64,000 bases of DNA, from positions 32,354,122-32,418,121 of the forward strand of contig CM038470.1 in NCBI GenBank assembly GCA_021464415.1, given 5' to 3'. Below, in pieces: positions 10,943 through 20,476 of this stretch (position 1 is its first letter; the number at the start of each line of letters is the position of its first letter). The notes under the pieces are model-generated. The model was not told where the DNA came from and searched no databases. It saw only the letters and a list, made by a program, of their open reading frames with translations. The position numbers and the translations under genes were made by a program. This stretch comes from Lonicera japonica. Taxonomy: Eukaryota; Streptophyta; Magnoliopsida; Dipsacales; Caprifoliaceae.

Positions 10943-11105
10943 TGGGGTGCGCCAGGCTCTTGCAATAGTGCAAGCTATTGTTGTGGATCCTCCCCTAAAT
11001 AAAATTGTTTAATTTTATCGTGTGAACCGATGGCTGAATATCAGATATTAAACTATATAGAACAGATACTACACTTGATCTTAGCCAAAAAGCCGAGAAA
11101 GGTAT
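10943..11105 (-). pseudogene. U2 snRNA pseudogene with 3' stem-loop deletion
   Basis: Read on the minus strand from 11105, the first ~120 nt match the intact U2 closely, including TCGGC, GTAGTATCTGTTC and the Sm-site region. About 33 nt of the 3' stem-loops are missing, and the sequence jumps from 'caatagcttg' to 'cactattgcaag'. It keeps the terminal GCGCACCCC. Its promoter at 11131-11181 looks intact, so a shortened transcript is possible. Confidence 0.85.
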
Positions 11106-11130
11106 GCGTTGAACAATCTCTTCATCTCCC

Positions 11131-11181
11131 TATTATACATAAGCTTTGCCAGTGTTCTTTCATAGCTAACCAATGTGGGAC
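11131..11181 (-). promoter_or_regulatory. USE and TATA box of the U2 copy at 10943-11105
   Basis: On the minus strand, GTCCCACATTG (11171-11181) is followed 33 bp later by TATAATA (11131-11137), which is 26-32 bp before the RNA start. The spacing matches Pol II-transcribed plant snRNA genes. Confidence 0.8.
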
Positions 11182-11889
11182 TTATTTGGCCTTCTTTTGG
11201 GTCACATGTCAAATTGTTTCTTATGTCTCTCTACTTTGCTTCCCTTAGACCACAAAAAATGGTTCTCAAGTCCCTACCTAGGATGATTCTTTGAATATCC
11301 TAAAGCTAGCGATTCTATTCTTTGTGACAATTATTTTTTTAGCATATTTATGTTTATCATATGAAGTAAGAAACCGGTGTAACTAGAATGAACAGAAAGA
11401 TAGCAAGCTCCCATTTGCAAAATAATTATTACATTAATTGAAACGCCAAATAGTGTTCTGTAACACATTTGCATTTAGTTTATCGTTTGATTTTTTTCTT
11501 AAGTTTTATTTATCGAATAACTTCACTTTAACTAGTATTTTTAGTTTTGAGTGAAAATTTTTATGGTTCCGACACCTCGAGCAAGTTTTAGTAGCCTAAT
11601 TACATATGTCTGAGTGATTGTTTTGTGACGCCCTGAGTGTATGAGTACTCCCTTGTGTGGAGGAATGGTAGCTCGAGGGGGGCATCCCACACCGGAAGTT
11701 GGGGGATCCTTGGAGACCCCATATAAGTAAGATATGGTCGCTAATTAAGTACAGGGCCTTTTGGGAGGCTCACTGGCTTCGGATCCCATGAGAACTCACC
11801 AGAGCGGAAGCTGGTACCCAGAGCGAACAATATCGTACTGAGGTGGGACAGGGTCATTACAAATGGTTATCAAAGCGGACCCCACAGAG

Positions 11890-12115
11890 GACGGTGTGTC
11901 GACGAACGAGGACGTCGATTCCCTTGGGGGGAAGGATGTGACACCCTGGGTGTGTCGACGACGCGAGGACGTCGATCCCTTGGGGGGAAGGATGGTGTGA
12001 CACCCTGGTGTGTCGACGACGAGGACGTCGATTCCCTTGGGGGGAAGGATGTGACACCCTGGGTGTGTTGACGACGAGGACGTCGATTCCCTTGGGGGGA
12101 AGGAGTGACGACACC
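11890..12115 (+). repeat. Four-copy ~57-bp minisatellite inside the Cassandra-like element
   Basis: Each copy reads GTGTGTCGACGA…GAGGACGTCGAT…CCCTTGGGGGGAAGGA and then GTGACACCCTGG. Every copy thus contains the polypurine tract plus the first bases of an LTR. The 85-codon minus-strand open frame here is only this repeat translated. Confidence 0.85.
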
Positions 12116-12165
12116 CTGAGTGATAGTACTATCCTTGTGTGGAGGACGTAGCGGGTCGATTGGCT

Positions 12166-12262
12166 TCGGATCCCATGAGAACTCTGAAGTTAAGCGTGCT
12201 TGGACCAGAGGAAATCCCAGGATGGGTGACCCCCTGGGAGCTGGTCGTGAGCTCCCAGAAAC
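12166..12262 (+). other. 5S rRNA-derived segment within the TRIM 3' LTR
   Basis: CGGATCCCATGAGAACTC, AGTTAAGCGTGCTTGG (5S A-box region) and GATGGGTGACC…CCTGGGAG (intermediate element and C-box region) occur in 5S order and at about 5S spacing. The 5' part of 5S is absent, so this is not a host 5S gene. In Cassandra elements this segment provides a Pol III promoter; whether it is active here is unknown. Confidence 0.85.
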
Positions 12263-13309
12263 AAGCCGTGGACGCTACCAAAGAGGGACAATATCGTACT
12301 GAGGTGGGACAGGGTCGTTACAGCTTTGCTATTCAGGTGGTCCTTAATTAAAATATAGTTTTAAATCGCTCTCATAGTTATAGTTACCCTTAATCATAGC
12401 TTTGAGTAGTTGAATTTGGTTCCGGGAATATTTTTATGATCCGGACACTTCCTACAAGTCATATTAATCATATTACATATGTGGGCACGGTTGCAATGCA
12501 TTTCGGATGGCCGTGGTTGGATTTGGTCGGCAAAAGGTGATAATTGAGTTTTGGCGAAATGAGTATTCGGCCAACTTTGAAGGGCCATAACTTTTCTCCA
12601 TCCAATGTCCAAAATAGTCATCGTTTGAACCTTTAGATAGATTGATTTCTCGTTTGTACAATTTTCTGTTTTGACGAAACCCAGACATTTTGGCTCCTTA
12701 TCGGTCATAACGGAGCGCAAAGTAAGCCAATTAACCAAATGCTGCTCATATCCGAATTTGCAGTGATTTGGCAGACTGCTATCTTTAATGAATTACTGGT
12801 ATTTTTTTCGTTCAGAATTTGGATAAACTCTAAGGAGAAGAGTTGTAGATATATTGAGTCCTCTTTCGTTGATATGAATATCTCATCTAATCGGAGCGAT
12901 TTCCGAGCAAAAGTTATGCCAAATACGAACAATGCACCATAATATATTTGGCCAATTGGGTTGACCCGACCCAACTCGTTTTGACTCAATTTTAAACACC
13001 CTAAAACCCCTAAATCAAACCATTCGTGCATAATATCTATCACACAGTTGAGAGATCATTTTGTGGAAGTTTAATGGAAGATTTTTTAAGTGATTATGTG
13101 AGGGTTTTACAAGATTAATTCAAGAATTGGCTAGAATAAATATTAATGTATTCATTCATCTTCTTCAACTTCATTCCATCATCATGGCAGCTTCATAACC
13201 TAAACACCAACTAGTGTAGGATTTTAACTGGAAAAAACTAGAAAGAGTATATGATTTATATTCTTAACCTAATTGATAAAAAAAGTAAAGAAAATAATTA
13301 GTACAGATG

Positions 13310-13570
13310 TGTTTTTGTTTCTGTTGCAGATGAAACTAAGAAAAAGAAAAGGACAATTGAAAGGATAGCTGCAGCTTACCTTTCAATTCTTGCTGTGATA
13401 TATGAAATAAAGCAATTTATAAGACATGCTTTTCCCTTTGAATCAGTTTTTTTCTCATGAATAGATTGATTGATATGAAATTAAATAATGTTGTAATCCA
13501 TCAAATTGTTTAGGGCTTTGCAGAATATTCATCCACAAGGTAACTATCCCAGCTAAACACATATAAACAA
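13310..13570 (+). repeat. Fragment of the HAD-flank repeat
   Basis: 'gtgatatatgaaataaagcaa' (split by differences) through 'ccacaaggtaact' matches 5070-5230 in the same direction and 34765-34930 inverted. There is no coding frame. It marks the boundary where the LTR fragment ends and the duplicated host flank resumes. Confidence 0.6.
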
Positions 13571-13638
13571 CTTTCCATTGTCCACAAGTTTCTTTCTAAT
13601 TATATTATTCCGCTTCCACCACCAGCAGCTACCATTTA

Positions 13639-15010
13639 TAGCTAGTTTTACTATTTTGTTATAAATACAAGATAAAATGATAATCACATTCTTAAAATAA
13701 TAGGGGAATGCCTAAAGCAAATTTTAACTAGAAATTTTGGAGGGGTCTCTCCTTGTATAGCTAGTTTTACTATTTTTGTTATAAATAGAAGATAAAAATG
13801 ATAAATTCACATTCTTAAAATAACTAGAATTTTAGGGGATCTCTACTCAAAAAGAGAGAACCCCTCAAAAAATAGGCATATGCCCGCATATAGTGGCGAG
13901 CACACGGTATCTTTATAGTAAGAGGCGAAAGATTAGTTCGCTTTGTGCTCACCACACGGCTATCGATGAATTTTGTCAATTGCTAGTTTCTCATTCTTAT
14001 TCAGCTGCTCGTGTCTCTGCTTCTTTCTTCTGTTGATGTGGGAATATGGTAATGTGTTATATAATATCTTGCAAAAAATGCAGCAGCTTCATTACTTGTC
14101 TCATATAAATGGATAGGCATTATAATATTTTGCATCTGAAGATGTTCTTGAAACTCAAACCAGCAAATATGTAAAGACGAAACAAACGTCTTAGAACTTC
14201 AAAACTGGGGCCTCTTTGCAAATTATTCAATTAAAAGGAGAATATGTATTAACACGCACTTGCAAATGTATCTTCCAATTGACCAAAACGGAAGCAGATG
14301 AATAACCACAAAGCCAATTGTTGTTGGTGTGGAAAAAAAAATGCTCCAAAAGACCACCTCTGCACTACCACACCTCCACACTATAAATAGAAAAATTGAA
14401 AATTAGGAAGTGCAAATGTAGTTGTTAATGTGTAGTTTTTGTATATGTGTATGTGCAATTAAAAGATAATAATGCGTAGGTTAACTAACACTTTTGATCT
14501 AAATTCAATGTCAACATTATTATTGAAATTTAGTATGAACATATGGGGTTAGCAATGAAAAGTTAAACTTAATTCCAATACTCCATTACAAAAATAGTGG
14601 AATGAATGTCTAAAACTAAAACAGAATTTTAACTAAAATTGTAAGGGATCTTCTTCAAAAAGAGAGAACCCTCCAAAAATAGGTGTATGCCGCATAAGTG
14701 GCGAACACACGGTATTCTTTAGTAAAAGGCAAAAGAAACTGCTTTGTGCTCACCACACAATTGCATGATTTTTGTCTAATTAATGCAGTTCTCATTCTTA
14801 CCGCATGCTAATGTCTGCTTCTTTCTTCTGTCAAGGAAAACAGTAATGTGGTATCTAATATCTTGCAAAAGATGCAGCTGCTCCATTACTTGAAGGCATT
14901 ATAAGATTTTTGCACCAAGACACTTGAAACTCAATATCCTGCAACTGCAAATGTTGCTTCTAATTGACCAAAAAAAAAAGAAAAACACAATAAACACCAA
15001 GCCATTGTTG
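13639..15010 (+). repeat. Diverged direct repeats flanking the U1 gene ('R' unit)
   Basis: The block around 13810-14180 recurs at about 14630-14950 and 56040-56370. Shared text includes 'ccaaaaataggcgtatgcc', 'ggcgaacacacggtattctt' and 'tgtgctcaccacac'. Within it, 13639-13755 is itself tandemly repeated (~118 bp). There is no recognised gene or transposon end. Sequence 14340-14560 between copies shows nothing I can name. Confidence 0.6.
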
Positions 15011-15139
15011 TTAGTCAAAAAAAAAACACAGCAATATTTTTGGCTCGTCTACCTTGTAAAGTTATGAATCAATGTTTGACTTTGGCATATTTTAAATTGC
15101 TACAATGTATTCTATGTTCAAGACTTTAAACTAAGTTTA

Positions 15140-15297
15140 GGGGGCCGCGCGAACGCAGGCCCCCACTGCCACAAATTATGATGTGGCTCCACCACTTGGG
15201 GTAGACCTTAGGCGAGCACCCTCCAAAGTGCAATGGAGGTCACTAACCTAGGCCATGGGCCTTCTTGATCAGCCATTGACCCCATCCAGGTAAGTAT
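15140..15297 (-). ncRNA. U1 small nuclear RNA gene, apparently full length
   Basis: U1 snRNA pairs with 5' splice sites in the spliceosome. On the minus strand the gene starts ATACTTACCTGGATGGGGTC, with the exact 5'-splice-site-pairing ACTTACCT. It runs through stem-loop I, stem-loop II (CCTCCATTGCACTTTGGAGG), the Sm site (CATAATTTGTGG) and the GC-rich terminal stem-loop (GGGGGCCTGCG…GCGCGGCCCCC). The length of 158 nt is normal for plant U1. A few bases of stem-loop I differ from the usual GGTCAATGGGTGATC (GGCTGATC here), so a slightly decayed copy is possible. Its promoter is at 15322-15370. Confidence 0.85.
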
Positions 15298-15321
15298 GTT
15301 TTAATATGCTACTAAGTCCTA

Positions 15322-15370
15322 TTTTATAGACTTTATTTCACCTCCCCTTTCCTATATTCCAATGTGGGAT
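15322..15370 (-). promoter_or_regulatory. USE and TATA box of the U1 gene
   Basis: On the minus strand, ATCCCACATTG (15360-15370), one base from RTCCCACATCG, lies 31 bp before TATAAAA (15322-15328). The TATA box is 25-31 bp before the RNA start. This is the Pol II-type plant snRNA arrangement. Confidence 0.8.
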
Positions 15371-15810
15371 TATGACATTGGCCTAGTGTTGAATACAACA
15401 TGACATTAGAAATTCTCTTTCCCCCCACTTTCCATTTTCCATATGATGAGTAGAGGAATGCATCGAATCATAAGTGAAAAGCACATTTGGTTGTCCAAAT
15501 AGACATTGAACATAAGTGTTCATATTTAGTTAATCCATAGTTGCCGCGAACAACAAAGTGAGATAGCTAGCAACGCCAAGTCTTTATAAGCAATGCGACC
15601 GTCATCAAGCATTACGAGATATCTGAATACAATTTGGCAGAAGTAACTATAGCAGCCTTGGAATAACCAATTGGAGCTAAGGCAATATGAGTACTCACGA
15701 TCCCAACTAAATTAAATTCTTTTTTTGCAATGACTAAACCAAATTCCCTTGCAAGAGCATTTTTATGTTATCATTTTGAGAGTCATTTATCATGAAGAAG
15801 ATGAACCACT
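15371..15810. repeat. U1 upstream flank with unoccupied LTR site
   Basis: This flank also occurs at 50270-50335 plus 55682-55940, where a 5.3-kb LTR insertion splits it at the point matching 'ttagaaattctctttc' (~15410-15420). A possible minus-strand coding remnant near 15560-15700 is too weak to name. Confidence 0.55.
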
Positions 15811-15814
15811 ACTT

Positions 15815-16262
15815 ATTTGGCCTGGCAGTCTACTCTAAGGTTGCTTCCGCAGTGTAAAAGAGAATACAATTTTGCAGTCTACTCTAAGGTGCTTCCACAG
15901 TGTAAAAAGCGTACTTATTTGGCCTGGCAGTCTACTCTAATCTGCAGAAATTTCTGCAGATTCACTGTTCACAGTGCTATTTTGCAGATTTTAAGCTTCT
16001 TGCTGTTCTTATAAATTTGAGGCCAACATGTCTTGGAAGAATCTCCTTTGTAATATGTTATGTATGGTCATAGGGTGTTTTGTTCTAAATTGGATAGTGG
16101 ACTCATTGGTGTTGCTTTAAGTCCATTAGCCAATTTTTCCTCTTTCATTGTGTTTTTGATTCATAGGCTTTGGAGATGGCCTCATTGCATCTCCCAGCCA
16201 GATTTTTGTTATTAATTTATTGACTCTATGGCCCTTTAGGGCTTAGAGGTTTTAAAAAAAAG
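15815..16262 (+). mobile_element. LINE 3'-end-like sequence with short A tail
   Basis: The stretch 16070-16262 resembles the LINE 3' UTRs at 3340-3555 and 58420-58830 and ends in an A run at 16253-16260. Positions 15815-15990 contain three partial repeats of GGCAGTCTACTCTAA and CAGTGTAAAA. There is no RT or RNase H here. A 65-codon open frame at 15817 reads through the repeats and is not a gene. Confidence 0.4.
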
Positions 16263-16328
16263 GAGTACAATTTTGTGTGATCTTCTTATTTATTTTAAAC
16301 AAACACAAACAAATTTTCTACTAATTTG

Positions 16329-16528
16329 GTGGGGTGCGCCTGGCTAATGTAATAGTGCAACACAAAGGCAACACTCAAAAACCCCAATAGCAAGCTATTG
16401 TGATGGGCCCTTCCCCTGAAATTTTTTTTTAATTTAATATCATGTAAGCCAATGGCTCATATATCAAATATTAAATAGATAAGAACGGATACTACACTTG
16501 ATCTTAGCCAAAAGGCCGTGAAAGGTAT
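16329..16528 (-). pseudogene. U2 snRNA-like copy with decayed promoter
   Basis: The minus-strand copy is essentially full length (~200 nt). It has ATACCTTTC at the 5' end, GTAGTATCCGTTC in the branch-point-recognition region, a T-rich Sm region and GCGCACCCC at the 3' end. A C replaces T in the first stem (TTTCACGG for TTTCTCGG). The expected USE position reads GTTGCATACTG instead of RTCCCACATCG. It therefore probably lacks a working promoter. Confidence 0.8.
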
Positions 16529-17405
16529 GCTTTCATTTGTCTCTTCATCTCCCTTTTATGTCTCAGTTTTGCTAACCCTTTTGTCTTGCTAGTCAGTATG
16601 CAACTCATTTGGCCTCCTTTTGCTCTCATCACAAATTATTTTGGAAAATCTCTGATTTGAATCTTACCTTTGTTTAGTTATTTATTACCTTACAATTGCG
16701 GTTGTTGTGTTCGTCATGATATTCTTGACACTGGTGAGTGTAATTTAAATTATCATCAACTATTACCTTGAAAACATTATTTGATTCTTTTGGATTAGTC
16801 AACAAAGTGTTTGTTTTGTTTATGTTACGATTTTTCAAATTTTTTCAAAAAGATTTTTCTTGTGAAGAGATCTCCGCGAACCATTTGTAAATATAACTAT
16901 ATCATCAGCGAAAGCAAGGTGAGAATATTATGACATTTGTTGGGCTTAGTGTAAGGCACAATGATGAACAGACAAGGAGAAAGAGGGTCTCCTTGTCTCT
17001 AGAGGAAGAGAAAAATCCTTCTTGTTTTCCATTAGTCACCAATGAGTACCGGCAATTAGAAAGGATCCTCCATACAATATCAATCAACCTTTCAGAGAAA
17101 CAAACTGCCTCACAGTCTTCAATATGAATAACCAGGACATCCTGTCATAAGCTTTGGCCACATCCAACTTCAGAACAATATTACTTCCTCTAATTTTGGA
17201 GTCCAGTTTATGAATAAGCTCGAGCTAGAAGGATATTCTCTATAATGCTCCCGCGTTTAACAAATCAACTTTAATTTGATCACTATAAATAATACAAGGA
17301 AAAACATTAGCCTTTCTATCTGCTACAATCTTGAAAACAATTTTAGCATTAATGTCACAAGAAAACTAGGTCTCATGTCCCTAAAAGATTTAGGATTAGA
17401 GAAAC

Positions 17406-19344
17406 TGATAAACGCGTAATTTTGTAGTCGCTAACGCTCTTTTGATTGTGTTTATCGCGTTTTATTTTAGCCTAGATTAATTAAATTAACCACTTTTGCA
17501 CACACACTCAAAATATCAAGAATTGCTTTAACATGGCTCAAAGTAGCCTTTTTCTAGTGTCTTGATTGTGCTCATAGATTTTGGAAGCAAGTGGGAAGCT
17601 TTGGGAAGGATTCAAGAGAGATAGAAGCCAAAAAGAGAAGAAAAAAAGTCTCCCGAAGTGTCCTCTGATCAATCAGAGGAGCCTCTGATTGATCAGAGGC
17701 CACCTTTTAATGCAAACATGCCTCTGATCGATCAGAGGGTGCTCTGATCGATCAGAGCCCACCTTACAAGCCAAAATCTCCCCTCTGATCGATCAGAGGA
17801 TCCTCTGATCGATCAGAGACCTCCCAGAATGCACAGCACAGCCCCCAAAAGCAGCTTTTCTCCCCTTTTGATGCATTGAAACTCACCAACAAGTGCTGGA
17901 CTTTCTATTTTTGTTCTAGGCTCAGGTGTTTAACCAGGGGTCTCTTAGAAAGTGTGCTAGAATACCCATTTTTGGGCATTGCTCTCCCATTATTTAATTG
18001 CTCTTTGTCCCTCTTGTAATAGAGGCAATTTTCTAGATCTAGATTCAAGTAATATAAGCACTATTTTCTGCACTTTGTTCATTATCTATTATTTGTAAGA
18101 AATCTAGAGAGAGAAACTCTTGAGAGAAATGGAAATCCCTTTAATGGTTTTTGTTTATACAACTATCATGGAGTAGTTTCTTTGCTAAGGCTAGAAGATG
18201 AAGTTTGCATTGCATTAATTATGTAAGTTTGTTTCTTATTCCATTGTTAGTGTTGTTAAATACTTCTTGAATCCTTCATCTTCTCCATTCAATCAACCAT
18301 TATAAGCTAGTAAGATAATCCTCATAAGGTGATTTGACTTTGTATGCCTTGTATACATAGATCTCAAGCATTAATGAGGAGATGATGCACTTGGTGTTTT
18401 CTTATTAACCTATGTCCATTCCTTCTATGATTGAGATACTTTACATTGCCAAGCATGTTTAGTCTTTGAATATTCATAGAAATACCATAAATTTGAGATT
18501 CCAATCCTTGAATGCTTTAATGATATGTTGAGTGCTTTCTACACTTCATGTGATTTTGAGACTCAATATTTTCTTAGTTAGAGTGTTGCCAAGGAGGATC
18601 TCTTAAGTTTATGCCATAATCAACTACACTAATCACCTTAAGGATTCAATTGTGTATTATCAAATGTGTCTAAATCGGATGATTTAATCTCCACCTAGAC
18701 CTCCCAATCTTAGACAAATGAAATGTTATGATTTATTGTGCTAAACTTTTTAGTTGGCCATTTTCATAATCAAGTCAATTGCCTAGGGGAAACTAACAAT
18801 GAATTCTCAATGCCTAGTTTAATTTTATGCCTTTTCTTTTGGTGTATCTCAAGTTTGCATCTTGGTTGGACATTATATGGGAATGGGTTGCACTTGCTTC
18901 ACACCCTTTGTTACAAGAAGAAAATGAGAGATACATTTGTGTTGAGCTTTACTTACACCCTTTCTTTATATGGCATTTATATGGGAATGGGTTGCTTTTG
19001 CTTCACACCCTTTTGCTTAGAAAAGTGTAAGGTACTCAACACTTAGGAATTGCATTGAGAATTTTGAATGAGATTTATTTTACATAACATTGCAAAGCAA
19101 ACGAATTCTATAATGCCTTAGCCTTTTCTTATCAATTGATACATCACTTTAATTTTTATTGCAAGACTTTAAAATCAACAACTAAAATCAACCAATCAAA
19201 TTCTCTTGAACAAAGCCTTGGACTCGTAATCACCACATCGTCTTTCCGACTATCCTTGTGGTTCGACACTTGGACTTACCAAGTATTATAACTTGACAAC
19301 CTACACTTGGGTTTCCTAAGCGCGGAAGTATTTTGGGCGCGTCA
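17406..19344 (+). mobile_element. Solo LTR with perfect 5-bp target-site duplication (GAAAC)
   Basis: The 1,939-bp sequence begins TGATAAACGCG and ends GCGCGTCA, with TG…CA ends, and is flanked by GAAAC at 17401-17405 and 19345-19349. It sits inside the LINE reverse transcriptase, which continues on both sides. The 3' part (GTTCGACACTTGG…) resembles LTR ends of plant Ty3/Gypsy elements. Open frames at 18738-19046 overlap a local duplication ('atgggaatgggttgc' twice) and are not genes. The family name is inferred only. Confidence 0.92.
17662..17819. repeat. Six palindromes in three pairs within the solo LTR
   Basis: CCTCTGATCGATCAGAGG and near variants start at 17662, 17682, 17721, 17741, 17782 and 17802. 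Each is an 18-bp perfect or near-perfect palindrome. Pair members are 20 bp apart and pairs are ~60 bp apart. Confidence 0.95.
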
Positions 19345-19799
19345 GAAACTTTAGGTAAAGTAATATAAAGTGCTTGTCCAAGTTCAACAAAGAGAAGTAC
19401 CTCAAAAGCATGGACAGCTTTGTATAAATCTTCTTTGATGATGTCCCACCATTTAGTATAGAAAATGCCACTGAAGCTATCAGGTCCTGGAGCACCTTCA
19501 GGGTTCATAGCAGCTGCAACACCTTTAATTTCATCAAGAGGAGGAGGAGCAATCCGCATACCATTCTGCTCATCAGTAATCAAATTGGGAATCAATTGAG
19601 GGATCAACTAGAAATCATAATCAGTTTGAGTATAAGTGAACTGATTCTGAAAAAAGTTTACACTAGCTTCAGCATTATCTTTTTGTTTAGTATGCCAATC
19701 TCCTCTCTCATTCTGAATTCGGAAAATTCTGTCTTTTCTTCTTTTCATAGCAACAGAAGCATGAAATATTTTTTAGTACAAGTCCGATGTTGTTAGACA

Positions 19800-20470
19800 A
19801 ATCTGTGAATTCAAACAGATTCAAATGATTCTTTACTTTCATAATGTAAAAGGAAATAGAAAAAGGAGGTGTCTACATCAGTAAATGACAACTGGAGCAA
19901 ATCGATAGTTACCAAAATTAGGGCATGGCTAGCAAGCAGAGTCTGAACATAGAACATCATGAATTAATCAAGTATACTCTCAATTTCTATACAAACTTTG
20001 ATCATTGAATAGCTGTAAAAGCAACAGTAAAACGCATGTCTCTTAAGTTGGAAAAAAAACAAACAAAAAGGGTCACTGCAATGGGCTATGTGGGCATTCA
20101 CATGAGTCTTTGGGCTTCTTTGCCTTTTATTTTTATTACCACTCAATGCCTGTGAATGTATTTTTTTATTTTTATTTTTTGTATGTACGCAAATATCTAT
20201 GTTAAAATTAAAAACATTTAAAACATAAAGATGGAACCAAACAGTAAGTTTCTTTCATTAAAAAAACATAATGCATGGACAAAATAAGAAAAGTACCTAT
20301 AATTTGGTATCATAACCAAATTCAAGAACTTCTAATTTATATTTACATAGTAGAAAATGGTGTCACAATCACATGCCACAACTCACTCAACTTAGTTGGA
20401 AAATAGGCCACACAAATTGGAAAAAAAATCAATCTTCTTTTAACACCATACAATCTGCAGCAATTTGGTA
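19800..20470. other. Intergenic, nothing recognised
   Basis: AT-rich with simple T and A runs. The short minus-strand open frames at 19964 and 20343 have no recognisable domain. The sequence becomes host flank of the solo LTR at 20477. Confidence 0.5.
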
Positions 20471-20476
20471 CCACAA

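Larger units (their letters stand above)
11624..12322 (+). mobile_element. Cassandra-like TRIM (5S rRNA-bearing LTR retrotransposon)
   Basis: Two short LTRs, 11624-11861 and 12106-12322, share their starts (CCCTGAGTG…CTTGTGTGGAGGA), the TTCGGATCCCATGAGAACTC segment and the ends (CGTACTGAGGTGGGACAGGG…TTACA). A primer-binding site TGGTTATCAAAGC, near the initiator-Met tRNA type, follows the 5' LTR at 11864. A GGGGGGAAGGA polypurine tract precedes the 3' LTR. No protein is encoded, as expected for a TRIM. The 3' LTR carries the 5S-derived promoter, while most of it is deleted from the 5' LTR. Flanks 'gttt' and 'gcttt' suggest a decayed target duplication. Confidence 0.85.
11459..13180 (-). mobile_element. 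Long LTR fragment, inverted, hosting a Cassandra-like insertion
   Basis: It begins TGTAACACATTTGC, the reverse complement of the LTR 3' terminus (…GTGTTACA). It then follows the LTR backward to about 13180, where it is truncated before reaching the TGTGACG end. The same insertion point beside a U2 gene is seen inverted at 43031 ('gtgttacagaacatgactt'). The LTR insertion therefore predates duplication of the U2 unit. The open frames at 12394-13043 are accidental readings of LTR sequence. Confidence 0.75.
16837..19797 (-). pseudogene. L1-type LINE reverse transcriptase, broken and split by a solo LTR
   Basis: Minus-strand frames carry N-P-E-G-A-P-G-P-D-S-F-S-G (about 19470-19515) and W-W-D-I-I-K-E-D-L, typical of plant LINE RT N-termini. 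Further along are L-K-L-D-V-A-K-A-Y-D (motif A, ~17145-17180), remnants of the QG-x-P motif near 16970-17000, and F-A-D-D (motif C, ~16895-16912). Several frameshifts and stops break the frame, and 17406-19344 is an inserted solo LTR. Upstream, 19610-19797 encodes the linker before the RT with a stop. No endonuclease domain is visible. A dead retrotransposon copy. Confidence 0.85.

Noticed and set aside
11857..12114. 85-codon minus-strand open frame
   Set aside because: It is the PPT minisatellite translated; the residue pattern simply repeats with the DNA unit.
12166..12262. Host 5S rRNA gene
   Set aside because: The 5' part of 5S is missing and the segment lies within paired LTRs with a PBS and PPT.
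12394..13043. Overlapping 112-114-codon frames
   Set aside because: Accidental readings of the long LTR; related LTR copies break the frames.
17662..17819. CRISPR-like array
   Set aside because: The repeats are palindromic pairs inside a plant solo LTR, with no spacers of even length and no cas genes.
18738..19046. 102-codon open frame
   Set aside because: Inside the solo LTR and built from a local duplication.
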